Positions 1 to 11,742 of a stretch of DNA of 64,000 bases are shown here, piece after piece. Source of the DNA: Poa pratensis (Eukaryota; Streptophyta; Magnoliopsida; Poales; Poaceae); the NCBI GenBank assembly GCA_947311845.1, contig CAMZMU010000111.1, positions 13,956,006 to 14,020,005 on the forward strand, written 5' to 3'. The position numbers were made by a program, and so were the translations under genes. Each line of letters starts with the position of its first letter. The first letter of the stretch is position 1. The notes beneath the pieces were generated by a model. It did no database searches. It was not told where the DNA came from and saw only the letters and a list, made by a program, of their open reading frames with translations.

Positions 1-19
1 AGTCATAAAGGAGTGCACA

Positions 20-1106
20 ATGATGCCACCAAATTCCACCCCAGAGGAGATGTTGACCTTCCAGTACTTCAACTGGCAGGAGTCAATTCGACTGCAAAAC
101 TACCGAGCGACGCTCGAAGAGCGCAAAAGGCAAGCCAGCCTCTCGAGTGCCCGAAGAAGGGAGCAATCCCTCGGGTCCACAATGCAACCAACCCCACGAC
201 CTAGGTCGCGGTTGGCAAGCCTTCCAGAACATGAAAGGGTAGCAATCACCCGTAACCTGTCGTTCATGACAGAGGACGCTAACGGAATCCCAGTGCCCAA
301 AACTGCTGCGGGTGCATTATTCTCCGTAGGTGCTTACCTCAAGGCAATGCAACCTCCGGCGAATGACCCTAACGCAGCCCTGCATCGCCAACAACTCAAA
401 TCGCTAGCTCTAGCGGCACAGGCTATACAGCCAGAAGACAAAACTCCAGCAAGGAATCGCGATCGCGACATAGTCGACTCACGACACGCAGCACATCATC
501 GCAGTGGTCGCAGCCACCACTCGGATGAAGGAAGGAGAAGCACGCGCCGGCACAGGTCCAGCAGAAGCAGATCTCGAAGATCCTATAGCAGCGATTCATA
601 CTCTGATCGAACCAGAGCCATGCGGAGCATTGTGCTTCACTCGACGCATCCGTGGACGCGGATGCCCAAAGGTTCAAGTTGACAGGCGAACAACCCAAGT
701 ACAACGGTCGCCAAGAACCTTCCGGGTGGCTAGAAGATTACAGACTCGCCGTGGCATGCCAGCGTGGCACGAACACCACGGCGATGCAGTACATACGACT
801 CATGCTCGAAGGAACTGCCCGCGACTGGCTCAAGGCGCTCCCTCCATCATCATACGACTCGTGGGACGATTTCCGCAGAGACTTCATCAAAAACTTCGAG
901 CCTCTATGTGAGCGCCCGAAGACATTCGAAGAATTAAGGGCATGCACTCAACGATCAGACGAGTCGTTGAGATCATACATACGGCGGTGGACCGAAATAC
1001 GCAATTCGGTTGGCAAAGTGTCAGAAGACAGGGCCATGGATGCCTTCATACAAGGTCTCGCCAGGAAGGACTTCAAAGAGGCACTGGTCGTGAAAAGCCA
1101 ACCTCC
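20..1106 (+). pseudogene. gag: gag, N-terminal part, frameshifted
   Basis: Two overlapping reading frames make up one gag. The first (20 to about 640) encodes a charged N-terminal region with an Arg/Ser-rich stretch near its end. The second frame takes over at about 650-680 and holds the retrotransposon gag core, with the motif YIRLMLEGTARDWLKAL followed by WDDFRRDFIKNF, as in capsid domains of plant gypsy elements. A further shift at about 1,100-1,110 moves the reading into the frame that continues to the protease. Gag proteins form the virus-like particle that packages element RNA. The two frame changes show decay; no slippery site or other sign of programmed frameshifting was noticed. Confidence 0.8.
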
Positions 1107-2564
1107 CTGGCTGACCTCATCAAAGTTGCGACTGAGTGGGCAGATGGAGAGGATTCTGTACGCAGATCCCGTGCTTCCCCACCACGCGACAACTACGAAA
1201 GCGGCAGTCGAGGCCGCAGAGATTCATACAGAGAAGATCGCAGGCGCAAACGTTCCAAACGTCCTTACGACGATAACAGACCCGAGTTCATGGCGGCTGG
1301 ATACACACAACCCCGGGAGGACCAAGATAGAAGCAATCGACGCTCGGATGATCGACGGGACAGTCGAGATCGCGAGCAGCGGAGCGACAGCTACAAAAGG
1401 CAAGAATGGCGCAAACGCAGCGACGCAAAACCCGAGCGGTCATTCGAGGAAAAGATGGACGACTGGTGCAGATTCCACCTCTTCAAGGGGGACGACGGAA
1501 AACTACGCTCCAATCACACCCTAAGGAACTGCAGGGAATTCGACCAAATGGCGACTGACTACATGATACGACTCAAGAGGTACGGCCCAGCACCTGCTCA
1601 GCCCACGCCTGCACCCGTACCACAGCCGAACGCTGTGCCCGCTCTCATGGCGCCACAGCCGCCACCGCAACCACCACCACAGCCTGCTCCAGGCGCAAAC
1701 CTCGCAGGTGCCATACAACCCGTACTACGGGCGGAAGATGATCAATATCCACAGCCCCACGGGCAGATGTACATGATACAAAAGGGTCGCCCCTCCAACA
1801 GGCAGCAAAAGCTAATCACTCGACAGGTGAACATGGCTGTCATGGCACCTCCTGCCGTGCCCGAATTTCTGAAGGGATCGGAAACCATCATAAGCTTCAG
1901 TCGAGAGGATCATCCCCCAGCTGTAGTTCGACCAGGGCACGCGGCTCTGGTACTCGACGCGCAAATAGGAGGCTACGCCATGACCAAGGTCTTCATGGAT
2001 GGAGGCAGCGGCATAAACATCATCTTCGCGGACACGCTCCGCAAAATGAACAGGTCAGTCGAAAACCTCCCAAAATCTTCAAATACCTTCCACGGTATCG
2101 TTCCTGGCAAAGCAATTAGCCCAGAAGGCACCATACAACTCGACGTTACGTTCGGGGACAAAAGCCACTTCAGGACAGAGTCGATTGAGTTCGAGGTCGT
2201 CGACTGGAAATCACAATACCATGCTATTCTTGGTCGCCCGACGTTTGCTCGATTCATGGCGGTGCCACACTACGCGTACCTCACGCTGAAGATGCCAGGA
2301 CCAAAGGGAGTCATCACTGTCCGTGGAAACTTTCAAAGGTCCGATGCTTGCGACCGCGAGTTCAGCAAAATCTCCGAGATGTTCGGGGTGGAAGAATCAC
2401 TCGCCGACCTGGCGATTTCCAACGACCGCACACTCCTTCCGGAGCATAAGAAGTTGGCAGTCGACAGATCCTTCAATGCTACAAATGACACAAGGTCGCA
2501 TCAGGTGCACCCGACCGATCCGTCCAAGACAGTCAACGTATCTTCGAGCCTGCCTATCGCATAG
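1107..2564 (+). pseudogene. gag C-terminus and retropepsin-type aspartic protease
   Basis: The frame opens with a very basic Arg/Asp/Ser-rich segment, the nucleic-acid-binding tail of gag, passes through a Pro/Gln-rich linker near 1,600-1,700, and reaches a protease-like domain at about 1,930-2,300. The active-site motif reads VFMDGGSGINIIF and is followed by AILGRPTF, the flap and C-terminal glycine pattern of plant retropepsins; DGGS replaces the more common DTGA, as is usual in Tat elements. The enzyme would cut the Gag-Pol polyprotein. The frame ends at a TAG (2,562-2,564) that is in phase with the reverse transcriptase frame just downstream, so it is best read as a nonsense mutation inside pol. 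Confidence 0.8.
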
Positions 2565-4497
2565 GAAGGCGCGCTCGTCGAATTCCTCCGTGAGAACTGG
2601 GAAATATTTGCGTGGTGTCCAGCCGACATGCCAGGTATTCCCAGGGAATTCGCCGAGCACTCTCTCCAATTGTTTCCAGATGCAAAGCCAGTCAAGCAAA
2701 CGATGCGTCGAATCTCCGGCCCAAAGCGAACCGCAGTCGAATCTGAAGTCGACCGGTTACTCGCAGCAGGATTCATTAGGGAAATCAAGAAATCACAATG
2801 GGTGGCCAACCCCGTACTCGTAGAGAAGAAGCATACAGACATCCTTCGGATGTGCGTGGACTTCACAGCGCTGAACAAGTGCTGTCCAAAGGATCACTTC
2901 CCGCTACCCCGAATCGACCAGATCGTCGACTCCACCGCCGGATGCGCACGACTCTCCTTTCTGGATGCTTACTCAGGTTATCACCAGATAAGGATGAAGC
3001 AAGAAGACGAAGAAAAAACGGCGTTCATAACCCCACTCGGGGTCTACTGCTACACAACTATGCCCTTTGGGCTCAAAAACGCGGGTGCAACATACCAGCG
3101 CATGATGCAGGACTGCCTCAAAAAGCAAATCGGACGCAACGTCCAGGTCTACGTGGATGACATTGTCATTACCACAAGGGAAGAACACACACTACTCGAC
3201 GATTTGAGGGAGACGTTCGCAAACCTCAAACGCTTCCATATCAAGCTCAATCCTAAGAAGTGCACGTTCGGCGTTCCAGCCGGGCAGCTCCTAGGGTACC
3301 TAGTCTCTGCCCGTGGAATCGAAGCAGACCCGGAGAAAATACAGGCCATCCTCACAATGCAAAGGCCTTCAAAGCTTCACGATGTGCAGAAACTAGCAGG
3401 ACGAGTAGCAGCGCTCAGTCGATTCATCAGCAAACTGGGTGAAAAGGCTCTACCATTCTATCGACTGATGAAGAAGGCGGACAAGTTCGAGTGGACGCCA
3501 GAAGCTGAAGCAGCCTTCACAGATCTCAAGCGGATCCTCACAAGCCCTCCGATCCTCGTCGCACCTAAGGAACGGGAACCACTCTACCTGTATGTCTCGG
3601 CTACAAACAGGGTGGTGAGCACCGTACTGGTAGTCGAACGCATGGAGGAGGGGCACATCCAAAGCATACAACGTCCAGTCTACTACCTGAGCGAGGTTCT
3701 CTCCATATCAAAACAGCGGTACCCGCACTATCAAAAGCTGGCATACGCTGTATTCATGTCCTCAAGGAAGTTGACACACTACTTCACCGAGCACCCGATC
3801 ACCGTGGTAAGTAACTCAGCAATCGGTGATATCCTCACAAACCCCAATGCAACGGGTCGAGTCGCAAAATGGCTCATCGAGCTGGCTCCAAGAGACATCA
3901 AGTACGAGCACCCGAAGGCTATCAAAGCACAAGTCCTACCCGACTTCACAACCGAGTGGATAGAGGCCCAATTACCTGGAGCACCAGACGTGTCCAATTC
4001 CTGGACCATGTACTTCGATGGGTCCAAGAAACACGAAGGCGCAGGCGTCATCCTCATATCACCAAAAGGGGACAAGCTACGTTATGTTTTGCAGATGGGA
4101 TTCAAACTACCCTCCAATAACGAGGCTGAATACGAGGCTCTGATCCATGGCATGCGGATGGCAAAAGCACTTGGGTGCACTCGATTGATGATCTACGGCG
4201 ACTCCAATCTCGTGGTGCAGCAAACAATGAAGGCCTGCGACGCAATCGCGGACAACATGATCGCTTATCGCGACCTGTACAACACACTGGAGGGCAGCTT
4301 CGATGGCTGTGAGTTGAGGCACATAGGAAGGGAAAGTAACGAAGAAGCAGACATGCTAGCCAATCTTGGCTCAACTGGCGCACAAATTCCACCTGGTGTC
4401 TTCCTCGAGCGCATCGAACACAGATCTATCAAGGAGAAACGAGAGCCTCCTCCGTCGACTACGCCAGCCAAAAGCAAAGCGCCAGCACAGAGGACCC
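2565..4497 (+). pseudogene. pol: Reverse transcriptase, RNase H and second plant-type RNase H
   Basis: This stretch is open from 2,565 to 4,583, one of the longest intact pieces of the element. The RT palm motifs are present: LSFLDAYSGYHQI, TTMPFGLKNAGATYQRMM and the catalytic YVDDIV. An RNase H connection follows, then from about 4,000 a second RNase H-like domain with YFDGSKKHEGAGVIL, NNEAEYEAL and IYGDSNLVV, the acidic residues of the plant-type (archaeal-like) RNase H. Having both RNase H domains marks the Tat lineage. Around 4,490-4,500, in a run of six C, the reading must change frame to continue into integrase; the native frame ends with unrelated residues to 4,583. Confidence 0.88.
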
Positions 4498-5757
4498 CCC
4501 AGTCGAGGTACTCCTCATTGAGCCAACTTGGACTCAACCTTTTCTGGCTTACATACTCCGCGGCGAGCTACCAGATGACATAACCGAGTCCCGGCGCGTG
4601 ACTCGAAGATCAAAAGCATACACCGTCATTAACGGCGAGTTATACAAGCGCAGCATATCAGGTATGTTCCAAAGATGCATCGCATTCGAAGATGGCCAAG
4701 CCATACTTCGAGACATTCATGCAGGCACCTGTGGGCATCACGCCAGCAGTCGATCACTCGTAGCCAAAGCCTTTCGAGCAGGGTTTTACTGGCCTACAGC
4801 ACTCAAGACGCGGAGGACATAGTCAAAAGGTGCGTCGGCTGCCAGAAATTCGCAACAAGCCGCACGCACCCGCATCGGCGTTGAAGACCATACCGCTGGC
4901 CTGGCCTTTCGCCCAATGGGGGCTCGATATGGTTGGGCCACTCAAAAAGTCATCGCATGGCGGGCATACTCACCTACTGGTGGCAGTCGACAAGTTCACA
5001 AAGTGGATCGAGGCGGTCCCCATCACAAATTCGACTGCTACTACGGCGTCAACTTCATAAAGAGCATCATATACCGATTCGGTGTCCCAACAGTATCATC
5101 ACTGATAATGGCACAAACTTCACGGCTGAGGAATTCAAAACTTTTGCAAAGAGCAAGACATTACGCTCAACTACGCATCCGTGGCACATCCACAATCCAA
5201 TGGCCAAGTCGAAAAGGCCAACGGACTTGTGACGAGTGGGATCAAGAAGCGCCTCCTGGTGCCACTCAAAAGAGCTGCGGGTGCTTGGGTCGAAGAACTA
5301 CCATCTGTGCTATGGAGCCTACGCACAACTCCCAACACTTCTACGCAGTTCACCCCATTCTTCATGGTCTACGGTGCAGAGGCAATTCTGCCATCAGATG
5401 TAAGGTTCAATGCGCCACGAGTTGAAGCATACAATGAAGAAGACGCGGAAGAAGCACTCGAAGACGCAGTCGACTTGCTCGATGAGGCGCGCGACACGGC
5501 CTTGGCCCGCACAGCTGTTTACCAGCAGGACCTTCGCAACTACCACAGCCGTCGACTGCGCACCAGGTCCTTCGTCGTTGGCGACCTGGTTCTTCGACTG
5601 AAGCAAAAGAAGGTGCACAAGCTCGCTTCCCCATGGGAGGGTCCCTTCATCATCACGGAGGTCCTTGGTGGAGGCGCATATCGACTGAAGAACGCGAAGA
5701 CAGGAGAACTTCTCATAATCCCTGGAACGTTGCGCACCTGCGCCGTTTCTACGCATA
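4498..5757 (+). pseudogene. int: Integrase, multiply frameshifted
   Basis: Integrase pieces occur in order but in changing frames. First comes a pre-domain (GELYKRS) and a His-His-Cys-Cys zinc site (HAGTCGHH, then CVGCQKF). The core follows with GLDMVGP (first Asp), IITDNGTNF (second Asp) and HPQSNGQVEKANG (Glu), and then a C-terminal part with YGAEAILPSDV and SPWEGPFIITEVL. Joining these requires frame changes near 4,810, 4,850, 5,045 and 5,185, and one more near 5,715, where the usual ending (PWNVAHLRRFY) sits out of frame. The catalytic D,D,E residues all survive, but the protein cannot be read through. Integrase would join element cDNA to host DNA. Confidence 0.82.
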
Positions 5758-5950
5758 AAGTGCTCACAGTCATACAATGTAATAGGCTATATGTCGGATG
5801 GCTGCAGGTTTCAGACGCGCTCTTTTCCTTACCAGGGTACCTAAGGGGACTGGAAGGTTTTTAATGAGGCGGCCTGCAGCCTAACATTCAAAAGAGGAAT
5901 AAAATCAATGTTCCTTCGACTTCTTTGTGGTTACTACCCGCATAATTCAT

Positions 5951-6183
5951 ACCTTAACCGCACCCGAAACCCTCGGGGGCTGTGTTATCGATCAAATGAG
6001 CTCTCGCTCTTGCAGAAACACAATGCCTTAGCCGCACCCGAATGCTCGGGGGCTGCGTAACAAGGATCCAACGAAGACAACAAAAACTATGCAGTCGCAC
6101 TCGAATACTCGGGGGCTGCACAGTTGTTGCTTCACAATCAACACATACCTCATAAACCCCACTCAAATGGCTCGGGGGCTGGG
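5951..6183 (+). repeat. Four copies of a polypurine-like CTCGGGGGCTG motif
   Basis: The 10-mer CTCGGGGGCT occurs at 5,972, 6,045, 6,108 and 6,171, spaced 73, 63 and 63 bases, each preceded by a degenerate CCGCACCCGAA or CGCACTCGAA-like segment. The same 10-mer recurs at 10,612 and at 11,214, the latter directly before the LTR. Repetition is seen in the sequence; a role as duplicated or decoy polypurine tracts is inference. Confidence 0.75.
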
Positions 6184-6249
6184 CAAAAAATCAAGATATA
6201 CAATCAAATATTCATCTACAAAGAGTCGAAATTGCACTCGCAATCTACT

Positions 6250-7075
6250 CTACTCCTCGGGCTCCTCCTTTATGGGCAGCTCCGGGCCACAAAGCTGGGC
6301 GTGAGTGCGCTCAATCAGCGTCTCCGCAGCACTAATGGTGTCGTCCAGATCTCCCTGGTCCAGGGTCACTCCGGTTGCGGGTGGCCGCAACACCAAAGTT
6401 GGTCTTCGACTACGCACATACGCCATTGCAGCGTTGGCTCCAATCACAAGTCTCTGAGACAGCAACTCTCGAATGGGATTTGTTTGACGGAAGATGTTCA
6501 ACAAAGCACGGATCCCTTGTGGTTGTGGCCCCGCAGGAAAAAGAGTCTCGTTCAGGCGAATAAACGCCGCCCGGCATAACTCCAGCAGTTCTGCACTTCG
6601 CCAGGCGCGATCCTTCAAGGTGGCGAGTATGCGGGCATGGTACCTATGAAGCCAAAAGTGTTGACGCCCAGTCGTGGGGTGGTCAACTGCACTCTCCAAA
6701 CGCTCTTCAACGCGAGCCTCTTCCGCTTGGAAATTGTCAACAAAGCCTGCAAAATATACAAGTTAGAATAGCCACACGAATGTAAACAAGGCAAAGATCA
6801 TACTCACATTCGAGTTGCCTGTTCACAAGCTCCATTTCGCCAAGCACATAATCCTCGCGTTGGGTGGACAGCGCGGGTCTCGCCCTCAATCGATTCAGCT
6901 CAGCCTGGGCGTCCTTCAGATCTTGCTCCATTCTCACAAATTTGGCCTTCATAAACTCCATCACCTTGGCATCATTTACCACCTGACCCTGGGATCGGGT
7001 GGTGATTGGAGCCTGCGAGGAACTAGTCGCAGTAGCAGGTTCTCGTGACTGTTCAAAGAGCATAATCACAAACAC
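6250..7075 (-). CDS. Antisense coiled-coil protein of the retrotransposon, two exons
   Basis: A spliced gene runs opposite to the element. Exon 1 ends at 6,808 with donor gtgagtatg; exon 2 starts at 6,746 after acceptor ttttgcag; the 61-bp intron joins the frames cleanly and gives about 254 residues from the ATG at 7,075, or 250 from the in-frame ATG at 7,063. The N-terminal half is rich in Glu, Leu and Arg with heptad-like spacing (KFVRMEQDLKDAQAELNRL), suggesting a coiled coil. The C-terminal half carries HFWLHRYHARILATLKDRAW, which I remember from proteins predicted from Triticeae gypsy elements. The reading frame is intact although pol is broken. Function is not known. Confidence 0.6.
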
Positions 7076-7250
7076 AAAGTTTGTGTCAGAAGCAAAAACT
7101 CAGGTCATAAGCATACAACTCCTCGAGTGAAAGACATTAGCAAAAGACTATTTGCATAAACAAGGTAGCACAAACAAAGCGCAGACTCGCGCAGTTCAGA
7201 AGGTATCATTACAAGGCATAAAAAAACAAAAGGGTACAGCTACCCTAAAC

Positions 7251-9940
7251 CTAAGAATTCGATTTCCTAAGCAGACGAGTGGCAGTCTCGACTGCCCGGC
7301 GCTCCATGGTGGTCATAAAAACCTCGGCCAGTCGCGCGGCGGCTCCGCTCACCCCCTTCAGAGAAATGGGCTTCCCATCTGGCTTCCGAGGGAACGCAGA
7401 CAGTGCTGCCTCGTAGTCGCAATCTATCCCATGTCCCATAAGAAGCTTGATGGTGGACTCGGATCCGCGTACCGTGTTGGCGCGAGCGAAATCCGCCATG
7501 GTGGACGTCCCGGGGCCAAACACGTCGGCGAAGTCGTCCGCCGTCGACGGCACTACGCCAGTCGGGAACACCACCTTGTATACAGCGCCAAGTGTGCTCG
7601 CCGATTTGGCGAGTGCGTCTTCGCCTGGTGCATACGGCGCTAGCCGCCCACACCTGTTCCAGCGAAGATCGTCACTCGCCACGTCCGCAGAGGCCGGTGC
7701 GCCAACAGCTTCTCACAATTCAAAAAGGCAAAAGTCATTTCATGCACTCGACAGTTATATCGTCATATCAAAAGGAGAAAAGATACTCACCTCCCATGGC
7801 CTGCGCAAGTACCGCGAGCTGGTCAGCATATCCTCGCTCGCGTGCAGCGGCTGAGTTGGTGGCGGCAGCCAGCTCTTTCTTCGACTCTTCGCGCTGCGCG
7901 GCGAGTGCGTTTCCAGCTCCTTCTTCTCGCCTGGTCCAGCAAAATCACGTGCATTCAATACTCGACAAATCAGCATTGCAAAAAGAAATTCAGCAAAACA
8001 AAGCAAAAAGGAGAACTCACGACTGAGCCGCTCTAGCTCGGCGCGCATGGTATCCCTCTCCTGCTCCACCTGGACATAAGCCTTGGCGAATCTGCCAAGG
8101 TATGGTAGAAGGGCTGCAAGCACACGAATTCAGCAAAATTCTAACTCTCACAGTCCCAAGTAAACGGGTCAGGCAAAAAGTACTTACGTGGTTCATCCAC
8201 GGTTCAGAAGTCGCGACTGATGTCCCGACCTCTGGGCTGTCACCTTGGCCGTTTCAGTGACAGCATCAGTGGCCATTGGCTGGACAGTCTCGTTTCCAGT
8301 CGGTGCAGAATTCGAGTGCTCCAGGGTTGGAACATTCTCGACTGGAGGAGTCCCAGGCTGATTGTTTTCAGCGCTGTGAGCAACACAACAAAGCAAAAAG
8401 ACGGTCAGCACAAATATGTGACAGCACAAAATTCTCATATCATACTCAAAAAACACATACCTGTGCTTCCTCATCTTCGGAGTCGCCAAAAATTGGTCCC
8501 CCAAAGGCTGGGGTACCACTCGACTGAAGAGGAAGAGTTGAGCTTGTTGAGCACGCACGCAAAGGAGCGGCTTGGAAAACAGGTGGTGAGCCTGATTCCT
8601 CGTCATCCTCCAAGCCCTGCCCCCTCGCGGGTGAACTCACAGCAGAAGGCGCCTTCTTGGCCAGTCGACGCCGCTTGGCGGCGCGGTATCGACTTCTTGG
8701 TCAGCGGTGGCCTTTCTTCAGATTGGACCTCTTCTGCTGCTTCTTCTCCCTCCTCCGCATGCGAGTGGTGGCAGAAGGGATGGGCGACTGATCCCTTTTC
8801 GGGTCCACCACCTGCACCTGAGTTTCTTCAGTCTCACCATTTTCTGGCAGGGGGCAGAGAGGTGGCAGTCGAGTGGTCCTGCATCGCATACATCGCAAAT
8901 TGCAAAGTCAGAAGCAAAATCGAACAAACACATAGCATACGAGTGGCAAACTCTTAAAATGCAGATATACCTCAGGCAAAGGGTTTTCCGCCCCATACGG
9001 CTCAATGGGACAGTCGACGTCGCATTTGTCGCCTGTCGTCAAGTTGGTGATGTGCCGCACGTGATTCACAAGCTCGTTCCTTGACAGCTCCTCTGGGCTC
9101 ATCCGAGTGGAGTCACCCGCGCCCTCATACTCCCACATGGGGTGCGCTCGGGCACGGAGTGGCCACACCCGCCTCTTCACAAAGGTGGCGATCAAATGGA
9201 TGCCTGTGACCCTGTCCAGCATCTCGTCGATTCGAGTCAGCAAAGGGCTTACTTCCTCCATTTCTTCGACTGAGAGCTGGTGATCCCACGCCTTGGTCCG
9301 GGCAAAAGCTGCAGTCGAGTAGGCGGCGACTCCGTCTTGCTCGACACTCGCATAAAACCACCCTTTCCTCCAGCCTTGGGCGGAGTCGACGGTCTTCAGG
9401 CGGAAATAGCGCGTGTCGCTGCGCACCTGGATGCCGCAGCCGCCCACGGGATAGGTGCGACCACCTCCTCTGTTGGTCGCACCATGAATATTGTCTTCCA
9501 CAGCGCCCAGCTGGGCGCGACGCCGAGGAAGCACTCGCACAGCGTGATGAAGCACGCAATATGCATAACACCGTTCGGGGTGAGATCATGGATCTGCACC
9601 CCGTAGGCAAAAAGAAGACCACGCACAAAGTCGTGGAGGGGAAGCGAGAAGCCCCTGGACACAAACTCCGCAAAGCAAACGCGCTCGTTGGCGCGTGGTT
9701 CGGGGCATACCTCCTTGGCGACGGAGCGCGGACGGCGAGCTGCTCCGCGGGTGGCAGATATCCCTGCTCGCGGAGCTTGAGCAAATGGGCGTCCTTGATG
9801 GTGGACCTCGCCCAATCCCCGTTGTTCTTCTTCAGGGCAGCGGTGGACGCAGATGTACCCGCCACGGTCTTTTTGCCCTTGGCCGCATCGGTCGCGGCAG
9901 CAGCAGCAGCACCACGCTTGGAGCCCCCACCTTTCGCCAT
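7251..9940 (-). pseudogene. Antisense gypsy-associated gene, six exons, frameshifted first exon
   Basis: Reading leftwards from the ATG at 9,940, likely exons are 9,940-8,971, 8,878-8,461, 8,373-8,188, 8,113-8,021, 7,930-7,791 and about 7,708-7,251, with consensus GT donors (gtatatctgc, gtatgtg, gtaagta, gtgagttc, gtgagtatc) and AG acceptors; the last acceptor is the least sure. The first exon begins with a low-complexity Ala/Lys/Gly tract (MAKGGGSKRG), then DWARSTIKDAHLLKL and, after a frame change near 9,700, LPLHDFVRGLLFAYGVQIHDLTP-type sequence resembling the Pfam entry named putative gypsy type transposon (PF04195, from memory). A second frame change near 9,480 leads to FRLKTVDSAQGWRKGWFY. 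Two shifts in one exon argue that this copy is dead. Function of the family is unknown. Confidence 0.6.
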
Positions 9941-10068
9941 TGCAGCAGTGGAGGGTGTGGGAGGCAAAGAGCTTGGGCGCAGAAACAATGGGGGCAAAGT
10001 GCGGGAAGAAGATGAGAGGGGCGGCGCAGGGAGCAAATGGCAAGTAAAAAACTCTGCCAGCGCCGTCC

Positions 10069-10083
10069 CCCTTATTTACCACA
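10069..10083 (-). promoter_or_regulatory. TATA-like box for the antisense gene
   Basis: On the minus strand GTAAATAAGG lies about 130 bases upstream of the ATG at 9,940. Its position suits a core promoter for the antisense transcript; this is inference from spacing. Confidence 0.35.
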
Positions 10084-11225
10084 GATCGCAAAATGATCGT
10101 AACCGTCAAAACAGATGCATACGCTCTGCGCGAAATCTAGCCATACACGTGGTGGCCACGGAGGGCAACCGTCGCCGGCCACTCCGCCCACTACGCACGG
10201 GAATCCAACCATAATCACGCCCCGTGAAAATCGCGCCAGAACGGTCAAATCAAGTCCACGCGGCGTCATCCCTGGTCAGCTCTGCAGAAACGGGCCCACA
10301 AAACAGGGTCACGTCTTATCAAAGCCTCTCCAAGAACGCCACCGCTTGTCAGAGATAGCAGTCACAAAATGCGTCATTGCTGACGTTGTCTCATCTTGCA
10401 CAACTGGCATACAAGTCACTCGATGACATCTTCGGTTGTCTCACAAGAATTTCGGTTGGTTTTCCAGCAAAGGTCATAAATGCCACTCGAGATGATCTCG
10501 ATTGCAACATCATACTCCCATCGGGAGCATATCAAAAAATTTCTTTGACTAAATATGTGCAGGATAAAAAGATTTTGAGATTATCCTCCATTGCAAGCAA
10601 TAAAGCACAATCTCGGGGGCTACTCCCATCGGGAGCGCTGTCGCGCACCCGATAGAATAATGGCAAAGTATCAGTCGACATATTACTCGACTCAGTTCAT
10701 AAGCAAAGTCATACTCGAATTATTCCCGAGTTGATCCGACAATCCTTGGATGCTGCATGCATAGTGCAAAGGTAAGACCCGCCGATCAGTCGAGCTGGGC
10801 TAAGGACCGCTCCAGCAGCGTTATCCTTAAGTGTTCCTGTCAGCAGACATGATGAATAATCCCCGACGGACGCGTTGGGTAGATTCAAAAATTATGCTGC
10901 AGTTCGATTCCGTAATACCTCAATGGCCGTTTCGAGTCTGTCCAGTTTGTTCCAGATTCGAGTCCGGGGACTCGAGTTTGATTGAAAGCTAGTATGGTTT
11001 TGCCACAAATGGTAGTTAACTGGCCCCGATCCGTCGTGAGTGCCGGGCCTGCTAAGCTAATATCCCTTGACTATCATAAGCAAAAACTCATAGTCGATGA
11101 AACACTCGACATAGTCAACATGTGCTATTTCATAAGAATTCTAAATACAGATGCAAAAAATGTAACGTGCATGATGTATGAGTCCATGCCCGACTCTTCG
11201 AATCAGACAAGTACTCGGGGGCTAC
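10084..11225 (+). other. Non-coding 3' spacer of the gypsy element with polypurine tract
   Basis: No convincing coding sequence is seen here. The segment ends in ACTCGGGGGCTAC (11,213-11,225) directly before the TG that opens the LTR, the expected place of the polypurine tract that primes plus-strand DNA synthesis. A second copy of the G-rich motif lies at 10,612. Confidence 0.65.
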
Positions 11226-11726
11226 TGACATGGGTATGCCTATCGGGTACCCTACCATGAGGGTACCTGGTGCACGTATCGACTAGGCCCAACTATCAGA
11301 GCCTACATGAAGCCCATGAAGGGAGGCCCACGAAGATGGAGTATCCTCCAAGTTTGGCGAAACAATAGTCGGTTTAGAGTTTCCTTACTTGTAAATCGAG
11401 TCGGTTACGAACACCCGAGACCCAGCCTACTATTTAAGGACTGGGAGGGCCATCGAACCAGACGACGTACTTTCAGAATCACCAAAAACCCTAGCGAGAT
11501 CGACATCTCGCCGGGACCCTTGTAACCACCATATTCACAAAGCAATAACAGACAGGCAAGACGTAGGGGTGTTACCTCGACACGAGGGCCCTGAACCTGG
11601 GTAAAATCTTTGCCCTGCTTGTCAGCCGACGATACTTCCAGCTCTACCACGTTCTCTCCCCCATATTCATAACCTAGGACCTTAACCATGGGTCTTGATG
11701 AGTCTACCCCTCGTCATCGTCAAACA
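11226..11726 (+). repeat. 3' LTR of the gypsy element
   Basis: The LTR opens with TGACATGGG after the polypurine-like tract and probably closes at CGTCAAACA (11,726), about 501 bases. A TATA-like CTATTTAAGG sits at about 11,430, as expected for the U3/R boundary. The right end could instead be the TCA at 11,734; without the 5' LTR the boundary and target duplication cannot be confirmed. Confidence 0.7.
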
Positions 11727-11742
11727 ATATGTCAACTAGGTA

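Larger units (their letters stand above)
1..11726 (+). mobile_element. Ty3/gypsy LTR retrotransposon, Tat lineage, 5' end outside window
   Basis: From left to right the segment holds gag, aspartic protease, reverse transcriptase with RNase H, a second RNase H, integrase, a non-coding spacer carrying antisense genes, a polypurine-like motif and one LTR. The order PR-RT-RH-INT defines Ty3/gypsy. The second plant-type RNase H after the first, the long spacer and the antisense genes are known traits of the Tat lineage (Grande, Retand, Ogre relatives). The 5' LTR and primer binding site would lie left of base 1. The coding region is broken by several frameshifts and one in-frame stop, so this copy cannot make its own polyprotein. 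A target duplication cannot be tested without the left end. Confidence 0.9.

Noticed and set aside
2562..4500. Stop and frame changes in pol considered as programmed recoding
   Set aside because: There are too many, at non-homologous places including integrase; ordinary decay is simpler.
6250..9940. Antisense genes considered as captured host genes
   Set aside because: Their wording matches proteins repeatedly predicted from grass gypsy elements, and they sit in the usual place for Tat antisense ORFs.
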